64,000 bases of DNA from Pseudomonadaceae bacterium SI-3 (GTDB taxonomy: Bacteria > Pseudomonadota > Gammaproteobacteria > Pseudomonadales > Pseudomonadaceae), in assembly GCA_004010935.1 (NCBI GenBank), contig CP026511.1, positions 1,426,001 to 1,490,000 of the forward strand, in the 5' to 3' direction. Positions within the stretch are counted from its first letter, which is position 1. Each line of letters starts with the position of its first letter. Positions 57,301 to 64,000 of this stretch are shown here, piece after piece. The translations under genes and the position numbers were made by a program. Below the pieces are notes generated by a model that ran no database searches, was not told the DNA's origin, and saw only the letters and a program-made list of their open reading frames with translations.

Positions 57301-57750
57301 ATAGCCAGCCGCTTCGAGGCGCGCCCGCATCTGCTCGACATCGAGCTTCTGGCCGACATCCAGCACCAGGCTGGATCCGAGCAAGAATCGCTTCGGAGCA
57401 AGTTTGTGTAGCGCTGTGGTGATGGGAACTACCAGAACGCCGTGCGTCAGCTCCGGCAGCTGATAGAGCGCCGCAATCCGCTGGGAGATGATGTCCTGAT
57501 GCGGCGAAAACACGTCATAGGGCAGCGTCTCCCAGTCGGGGAAGTGCAGAACCGGCAGGTCAGGCGCAAAGAAGGCGAGCTCTTCTTGCAGGCGTTCGGC
57601 GCTTTGGCTGTCGGCGGTAAGAAGGAGGGTGAATCGATCTGCGTTGCTGGCTGCTTCGGCAATGGCCAGGCTCAGCGCGGCACCAGGAAGGTTGCCCCAG
57701 GTTTGCTTGCCGCTGGCGGCAGGCATGGGCGGAAGGCGCAATACGGACAC
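54304..57750 (-). CDS. mfd: Transcription-repair coupling factor Mfd
   Basis: Mfd displaces stalled RNA polymerase and recruits UvrA. The 1148-residue protein contains the UvrB-like N-terminal module ([20 protein letters not shown]), the RNA polymerase-interacting domain ([20 protein letters not shown]), the RecG-like motor ([56 protein letters not shown]) and a C-terminal TRCF domain. The start is GTG 57750, giving [10 protein letters not shown] as in P. aeruginosa. It is divergent from the GAPDH gene. Confidence 0.98.
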   Translation of the reverse strand: [1148 protein letters not shown]

Positions 57751-57837
57751 GAGTGGGCGTGGCTCCGGTCGATAAAAATGGACCGCCCGGATTGTAACTA
57801 TCCGCGCGGGACGCTGTCAGTGTTTCGGCTGCACAGA

Positions 57838-57866
57838 TTGCCGGCGCTAGGGTGCGGCGGCATAAT
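57838..57866 (+). promoter_or_regulatory. Predicted promoter of the GAPDH gene
   Basis: TTGCCG (57838-57843) and CATAAT (57861-57866) with a 17-bp spacer lie 44 bp before the GTG start. Confidence 0.6.
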
Positions 57867-57909
57867 GTAGCCCTTTTTCTCAGCCCCTACATGTTGGAAG
57901 GAACTGCCC

Positions 57910-59361
57910 GTGACTCAGAAGCCCGACCAGTGTCTTGGTGAATGGATTGATCGAGAAGCCCTCGCCGAAGCGATGATTCCGCTGATTGGTCAGCTGTATC
58001 GTAACAACAACGTGGTGACTTCCATCTACGGCCGTGGGTTGATCAACCGTTCGGTCATTGCTCTGCTCAAGGCGCATCGTTTCGCTCGTCACCGTCAGGC
58101 TGACGAAGCCGAGCTGTCCGTCAACGAAACCCATCAGATCCTCACGACCATGAGCCAGATGGACCTTGGTGCCGCTTCGGTGGATCTGGGTAAAGTCGTG
58201 GCGAAGTTCAAGGCCGAGGGCAACGGCCGCAGCCTTGATCAGTTCGTGCGTGACGAACTCGCTGAAGTTGCTGGCAAGCGCAACACCACCGGCGTCCATA
58301 AGGGCACCGACGTCGTGCTCTATGGCTTCGGCCGGATTGGTCGCTTGCTCGCCCGCATTCTGATCGAGAAGACAGGCGGCGGTGATGGTCTGCGTCTGCG
58401 GGCGATCGTCGTGCGCAAGGGTGCTGAAAACGACCTGGTCAAACGCGCCAGCCTGCTGCGTCGCGATTCGGTTCATGGTCCGTTTGAAGGCACGATTCAC
58501 ATCGATGCCGAAAACAACACCATCACTGCCAACGGCAATCTAATCCAGGTGATCTATTCGAACGATCCGGCCTCGGTGGATTACACCCAGTATGGAATCG
58601 AAAACGCTCTGCTGGTCGACAATACCGGCAAGTGGCGCGATGCCGAGGGCCTCAGCCAGCACCTCAAGTGCCCAGGTGTTGCCCGCGTTGTGCTGACTGC
58701 GCCAGGCAAGGGCGAGCTGAAGAACATCGTTCACGGCATCAACCATGGCGAAATCACGGCCGACGACAAGATCGTCTCCGCTGCCTCCTGCACCACCAAC
58801 GCGATCGTGCCGGTGCTTAAAGCAGTCAATGACCAGTACGGCATCGTCAACGGTCATGTCGAGACTGTGCATTCGTACACCAACGACCAGAACCTGATCG
58901 ACAACTTCCATAAAGGCAGTCGTCGTGGCCGTAGTGCTGCGCTGAACATGGTCATCACCGAGACGGGTGCTGCTACGGCTGCCGCCAAGGCGCTGCCCGT
59001 ACTGAAAGGCAAGCTGACAGGTAACGCCATTCGCGTGCCGACGCCGAACGTCTCGATGGCGATTCTGAATCTGAACTTGGAAAAGGCCACGAGCCGCGAA
59101 GAGATCAACGAGTACCTGCGCCAGATGGCCATGCATTCAGATCTTCAGAAGCAGATTGACTTCGTCAATTCGCAGGAGGTTGTTTCAAGCGATTTCGTAG
59201 GTTCTCGTCACGCAGGTGTTGTCGATGCCGAGGCGACGATCTGCAGCGATAACCGAGTCGTACTTTACGTCTGGTATGACAACGAGTTCGGATATAGCTG
59301 CCAGGTAGTGCGTGTAATGGAAGATATGGCCGGCGTGAACCCGCCTGCTTTCCCGCGCTGA
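57910..59361 (+). CDS. gap: Glyceraldehyde-3-phosphate dehydrogenase, N-terminally extended form
   Basis: This 483-residue dehydrogenase has the normal GAPDH core beginning at about residue 130 (VVLYGFGRIGRLLARILIEK) with the catalytic cysteine in SAASCTTNAIVPVLKAVNDQ and the histidine in HSYTNDQ. It carries an extra N-terminal domain of about 130 residues (LGEWIDREALAEAMIPLIGQ). This long form, as in P. aeruginosa next to mfd, is a second GAPDH paralogue used mainly in gluconeogenesis. The start is GTG 57910 with GGAAGGAA upstream. Confidence 0.95.
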   Translation: MTQKPDQCLGEWIDREALAEAMIPLIGQLYRNNNVVTSIYGRGLINRSVIALLKAHRFARHRQADEAELSVNETHQILTTMSQMDLGAASVDLGKVVAKFKAEGNGRSLDQFVRDELAEVAGKRNTTGVHKGTDVVLYGFGRIGRLLARILIEKTGGGDGLRLRAIVVRKGAENDLVKRASLLRRDSVHGPFEGTIHIDAENNTITANGNLIQVIYSNDPASVDYTQYGIENALLVDNTGKWRDAEGLSQHLKCPGVARVVLTAPGKGELKNIVHGINHGEITADDKIVSAASCTTNAIVPVLKAVNDQYGIVNGHVETVHSYTNDQNLIDNFHKGSRRGRSAALNMVITETGAATAAAKALPVLKGKLTGNAIRVPTPNVSMAILNLNLEKATSREEINEYLRQMAMHSDLQKQIDFVNSQEVVSSDFVGSRHAGVVDAEATICSDNRVVLYVWYDNEFGYSCQVVRVMEDMAGVNPPAFPR

Positions 59362-59379
59362 CGGGCGCTTTTGCTGAAA

Positions 59380-59407
59380 GAAAACGGGAGCTTCGGCTCC
59401 CGTTTTC
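59380..59407 (+). terminator. Rho-independent terminator after the GAPDH gene
   Basis: A perfect 12-bp stem with a TTCG tetraloop (GAAAACGGGAGC / GCTCCCGTTTTC), rich in A/T at its base, lies 18 bp past the stop codon. The 3' arm ends in a T run. Confidence 0.93.
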
Positions 59408-59516
59408 GTTTCTTATGTACTCGATAATGCTGCGGTCGATGCGCTGGCAGCTGGAGCGTCAATAGTCGGTTGCGGATGACCGCTTGTCTTTAGTCAAAAA
59501 ATTGGAAGACCTTGGG

Positions 59517-59546
59517 TGGTCAGTCACGGGTCGCGGCCTCTATAAT
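59517..59546 (+). promoter_or_regulatory. Predicted nqr operon promoter
   Basis: TGGTCA (59517-59522) and a perfect TATAAT (59541-59546) with an 18-bp spacer lie in the 320-bp gap between GAPDH and nqrA. The leader to nqrA is about 130 nt. The gap (59362-59681) contains this promoter and the GAPDH terminator; nothing else is evident. Confidence 0.6.
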
Positions 59547-59660
59547 CGGGCGGATTTCTACCTGGGCCCGTGGCATAGCGTCGCGTCGATATATTTTTCG
59601 GCGCGCGTCGTGCAATTCGACCTTCAGCTAAATCGCTGGGCCTGTAAAAAAGTCTTTTAA

Positions 59661-61019
<1,359 letters not shown>

Positions 61020-61022
61020 GGC

Positions 61023-62234
61023 ATGGGCATTCGCGAATTTCTCGACAAGATCGAGCACAACTTCGAAAAGGGCGGCAAGTACGAGAAGTGGTACGCGCTC
61101 TACGAAGCGGCGGACACCTTCCTCTATCGTCCGGGCAGCGTGACCAAGACCACGGCCCACGTGCGTGATGGTATCGACCTGAAGCGGATGATGATCACCG
61201 TTTGGCTCTGCACCTTCCCGGCGATGTTCTTTGGTATGTGGAACACCGGTTACCAAGCCAACCTGATCTATGCGCAAAGCCCGGACCTGCTTGCAGTTCA
61301 GGAAGGTTGGCAGTTTGCGCTGATCAGTGCGTTGGCAGGGTTCGATCCGTCCAGTGCCTGGGATAACTTCATCCAGGGGGCGGCATACTTCCTGCCGGTT
61401 TATGCGGTCACTTTCATTGTCGGTGGCTTCTGGGAAGTCCTGTTCGCCTCGATCCGTAAACATGAGGTCAACGAAGGCTTCTTCGTGACCTCGGTGCTGT
61501 TCGCGCTCACGTTGCCGCCCAGCATCCCGCTGTGGCAGGTCGCGCTCGGCATCAGCTTCGGTATCGTGATCGGCAAGGAGATCTTCGGCGGTACGGGTAA
61601 GAACTTCCTCAATCCTGCTCTGACCGGGCGTGCCTTCCTCTTCTTTGCCTACCCGGCACAGATGTCTGGTGACGCCGTTTGGACTGCGGTTGACGGCTAT
61701 GCCAGCGCTACTGCATTGAGCTTGGGCTTCGCAGGTGGCATAGAAAATATCGTAGAGAGCGGCATCACCTGGATGGACGCCTTTGTCGGCACCATTCATG
61801 GCTCGCTGGGTGAAACCAGCACTCTAGCTATCTTCATCGGCGGCGCGGTACTGCTGCTGACCAAGATCGCTTCGATGCGAATCGTCGCCGGCACCATGAT
61901 CGGCATGATCGCGCTGAGCTCGCTGTTCAACCTGATCGGTTCGGACAGTAATCCATTGTTTGCCATGCCTTGGTACTGGCACATGGTGGTGGGTGGTTTC
62001 GCCTTTGGTCTGATCTACATGACCACCGACCCCGTGTCGGCCGCGATGACCAATACCGGTAAATGGATCTATGGCATTTTCATCGGTGTGATGGTGGTGC
62101 TGATCCGTGTAGTCAACCCGGCCTTCCCTGAGGGCATGATGCTGGCAATTCTATTCGCCAACCTCTGTGCACCCTTGATTGACCACTTTGTCATCCAGGC
62201 CAACATCAAGCGGAGGCTGGCGCGTAATGTCTAG
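61023..62234 (+). CDS. nqrB: Na+-translocating NADH:quinone oxidoreductase subunit B
   Basis: This 403-residue integral membrane subunit carries a covalently bound FMN and part of the sodium channel. Motifs are [20 protein letters not shown], the FMN threonine region [19 protein letters not shown] and about ten hydrophobic segments. It begins three bases after nqrA and overlaps nqrC by eight bases. Confidence 0.97.
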   Translation: MGIREFLDKIEHNFEKGGKYEKWYALYEAADTFLYRPGSVTKTTAHVRDGIDLKRMMITVWLCTFPAMFFGMWNTGYQANLIYAQSPDLLAVQEGWQFALISALAGFDPSSAWDNFIQGAAYFLPVYAVTFIVGGFWEVLFASIRKHEVNEGFFVTSVLFALTLPPSIPLWQVALGISFGIVIGKEIFGGTGKNFLNPALTGRAFLFFAYPAQMSGDAVWTAVDGYASATALSLGFAGGIENIVESGITWMDAFVGTIHGSLGETSTLAIFIGGAVLLLTKIASMRIVAGTMIGMIALSSLFNLIGSDSNPLFAMPWYWHMVVGGFAFGLIYMTTDPVSAAMTNTGKWIYGIFIGVMVVLIRVVNPAFPEGMMLAILFANLCAPLIDHFVIQANIKRRLARNV

Positions 62235-63015
62235 TCAAAAAGAATCCACTGCCCGTACGCTGATAGTGGCCCTGCTGGTTTGTCTGGTGTGCTCGGTGTT
62301 CGTTGCAGGTGCGGCGGTCGCACTGCGTCCGACCCAGCTGGAGAACCGTCAGCTCGACAAGCAGCGCAGTATTCTTGCGATCGCGGGGCTCGGTGAGGCC
62401 GGTATGTCTGGCGCCGAGGTGAAGGCGCTGTATAAAGAGCGCATTGTCGCCAAGCTGGTCAACCTCGAGACTGGCAAATTCAGCGACGAGTTCGATCCAA
62501 ATACCTTTGACCCCCTGGTTGCTGCGAAGGACCCGCAACTGTCCGACGCATTGCCGCCGGAGCAGGACATCGCTTCGATCAAGCGTCGCGAAAAGTACAG
62601 CGTCGTGTATATCGTCGAAACCGATGGTGAACTCGACACGCTGGTGCTCCCGGTGCGTGGTTACGGCCTTTGGTCGACGCTCTATGGTTTTCTTGCCCTT
62701 CAGGAAGATCTGAACACCGTCGCTGGGCTCGGTTTCTACCAGCACGGAGAAACGCCTGGTCTGGGTGGCGAAGTAGACAATCCCAAGTGGCGTAGCCTCT
62801 GGGAAGGGAAGAAGTTGTACAACGAGGATGGTGAGCTGGCGATACAGATCGTCAAAGGTGGAGTCGATCCGCAGAGTCCGAACGCCAAGTACCGGGTAGA
62901 CGCGCTTGCTGGCGCGACGTTGACCAGCAACGGGGTTAATAACCTGTTGCACTTTTGGCTCGGCGAGAACGGCTTCGGTCCTTTTATCGCTAACCTGCGC
63001 GCTGGGGAGGCTTGA
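62227..63015 (+). CDS. nqrC: Na+-translocating NADH:quinone oxidoreductase subunit C
   Basis: This 262-residue subunit has one N-terminal membrane helix ([20 protein letters not shown]) and a periplasmic domain with the covalent-FMN motif [12 protein letters not shown] near residue 225, where the threonine is the attachment site. The family motif is usually SGAT; here the Ser is Ala. ATG 62227 overlaps the nqrB end. Confidence 0.96.
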   Translation: MSSQKESTARTLIVALLVCLVCSVFVAGAAVALRPTQLENRQLDKQRSILAIAGLGEAGMSGAEVKALYKERIVAKLVNLETGKFSDEFDPNTFDPLVAAKDPQLSDALPPEQDIASIKRREKYSVVYIVETDGELDTLVLPVRGYGLWSTLYGFLALQEDLNTVAGLGFYQHGETPGLGGEVDNPKWRSLWEGKKLYNEDGELAIQIVKGGVDPQSPNAKYRVDALAGATLTSNGVNNLLHFWLGENGFGPFIANLRAGEA

Positions 63016-63017
63016 GT

Positions 63018-63686
63018 ATGTCGCAACCTACCATTAAGGAAGTCCTGTTCAATCCGGTCTTCAATAACAACCCCATCGGCCTGCAGATCCTCGGGATTTG
63101 CTCGGCGCTGGCGGTCACCTCCAACCTGAAAACGGCGCTGGTCATGTCCATCGCCCTGACGCTGGTTGTAGCTTTTTCCAACCTGTTCATCTCGATGATC
63201 CGCAGCCAGATCCCTGGCTCCATCCGCATGATCGTGCAGATGGTGATCATTGCGTCATTGGTGATCCTGGTGGATCAGGTGCTCAAGGCTTACGCCTTCT
63301 CGTTGTCCAAGCAGCTGTCGGTATTCGTGGGTCTGATCATTACCAACTGTATCGTGATGGGCCGGGCCGAAGCGTTCGCCATGCAGAACCCGCCGATGCT
63401 CTCATTCTTCGATGGGCTTGGGAACGGCCTCGGTTACAGCGCCATGCTGATTGCGCTCGGGATCATTCGCGAGCTGTTCGGTGCGGGTAAATTGATGGGT
63501 TACACCATTCTTCCTGTCGTAAATGACGGTGGCTGGTACTTGCCGAATGGCCTGCTGCTGCTTCCGCCTTCTGCGTTCTTCCTGATCGGCCTTTTCATTT
63601 GGGGCATCCGTAGCTGGAAGCGGGAACAGGTCGAGAAGCCGTCGTTCAAGATGGCGCCTCAGGTCTCTAACAAGGAGGCTTATTAA
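63018..63686 (+). CDS. nqrD: Na+-translocating NADH:quinone oxidoreductase subunit D
   Basis: This 222-residue membrane subunit with six predicted helices begins [20 protein letters not shown] and contains [20 protein letters not shown], the NqrD/RnfE-type cluster-binding Cys region. GGGGAGG seven bases upstream sets ATG 63018. It overlaps nqrE by one base. Confidence 0.97.
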   Translation: MSQPTIKEVLFNPVFNNNPIGLQILGICSALAVTSNLKTALVMSIALTLVVAFSNLFISMIRSQIPGSIRMIVQMVIIASLVILVDQVLKAYAFSLSKQLSVFVGLIITNCIVMGRAEAFAMQNPPMLSFFDGLGNGLGYSAMLIALGIIRELFGAGKLMGYTILPVVNDGGWYLPNGLLLLPPSAFFLIGLFIWGIRSWKREQVEKPSFKMAPQVSNKEAY

Positions 63687-64000
63687 TGGAACATTACATC
63701 AGCCTTTTCGTCCGCGCCGTGTTCATCGAGAACATGGCCCTGGCGTTCTTCCTTGGCATGTGTACGTTCATCGCAATCTCGAAGAAGGTCGAAACGGCCA
63801 TTGGTCTTGGCATCGCGGTTATTGTCGTCCAAGCCATCACCGTTCCTGCGAACAACCTGATCTACACCTATCTGTTGAAAGCAGGTGCGTTGTCATGGGC
63901 TGGCTTGCCGGAAGTCGATCTGAGCTTCCTCGGCCTGCTGAGTTACATCGGCGTGATCGCGGCAATCGTTCAGATCCTGGAGATGACCCTCGACAAGTAC
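63686..64000 (+). CDS. nqrE: Na+-translocating NADH:quinone oxidoreductase subunit E, partial
   Basis: The first 105 codons of NqrE are present ([40 protein letters not shown]), a six-helix membrane subunit paralogous to NqrD. AAGGAGG upstream and the TAATG overlap with nqrD support the start. The gene runs out of the window, and nqrF presumably follows. Confidence 0.96.
   Translation, partial: MEHYISLFVRAVFIENMALAFFLGMCTFIAISKKVETAIGLGIAVIVVQAITVPANNLIYTYLLKAGALSWAGLPEVDLSFLGLLSYIGVIAAIVQILEMTLDKY

Overview
The window is chromosomal DNA of a gamma-proteobacterium of the Pseudomonas stutzeri (Stutzerimonas) type. Three things point there: high GC; the Pseudomonas order kdsA-eno-ftsB-ispD ... 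frmA-fghA ... ispF-truD-surE-pcm-nlpD-rpoS-rsmZ; and the mfd / long GAPDH / nqrA-E block. I saw no tRNA, rRNA, insertion sequence, prophage or CRISPR array.

Layout. 1-2.7 kb: end of kdsA, then eno, ftsB, ispD. 2.7-9.2 kb: a baeRF-family protein and a ribosome hibernation factor on the minus strand, a LysR regulator divergent from the glutathione-dependent formaldehyde pathway (frmA, fghA), and an ArsR/Old Yellow Enzyme pair. 9.3-15.7 kb: the tightly packed ispF-truD-surE-pcm-DUF368-nlpD-rpoS run, followed by a gene absent from ORF-based annotation, the regulatory RNA rsmZ, with its GacA upstream activating sequence. 15.7-22.5 kb: accessory-looking DNA with small proteins, a NUDIX/GNAT pair, a sodium:solute symporter, a small outer-membrane protein, and a low-GC two-gene cassette encoding a HAM1/ITPase-like protein and a SIR2-like protein. 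22.5-31 kb: yebC, eamA, a chemoreceptor, a MOSC protein, dgt and an ammonium transporter. 31-39.3 kb: a TetR-controlled RND efflux operon, a second TetR regulator with a clear operator in front of a GST / FMN-oxidase-like / degenerate MBL-fold operon. 39.5-50.4 kb: a divergent class A penicillin-binding protein, PhzF-like and MocR-like proteins, ccoG, lrgAB, a haloacetate-dehalogenase-like hydrolase, pirin and wrbA. 50.5-64 kb: GNAT, a SWIM-SNF2 helicase, mfd, GAPDH and the start of the Na+-translocating NADH:quinone oxidoreductase operon.

Most interesting system. The HAM1-like/SIR2-like pair (19653-21001, minus strand) looks like a nucleotide-sensing, NAD+-depleting anti-phage module. Its SIR2 motifs are intact. 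Its HAM1 partner has His where the ITPase catalytic Asp should be, and Met in the base-recognition SHR motif, so it reads as a sensor rather than a housekeeping pyrophosphatase. It resembles the sensor/effector half (KomB-KomC) of the Kongming defence system, as I remember that system, but no deaminase gene (KomA) lies nearby. It may be a deaminase-free variant with a different trigger.

How the genes work together. Much of the window is stationary-phase and stress physiology: RpoS, the RsmZ/Gac switch, hibernation factor, universal stress protein, formaldehyde and electrophile detoxification (FrmA/FghA, OYE, GST, WrbA), and efflux. It is flanked by core bioenergetics (eno, GAPDH, Nqr) and DNA repair (mfd).
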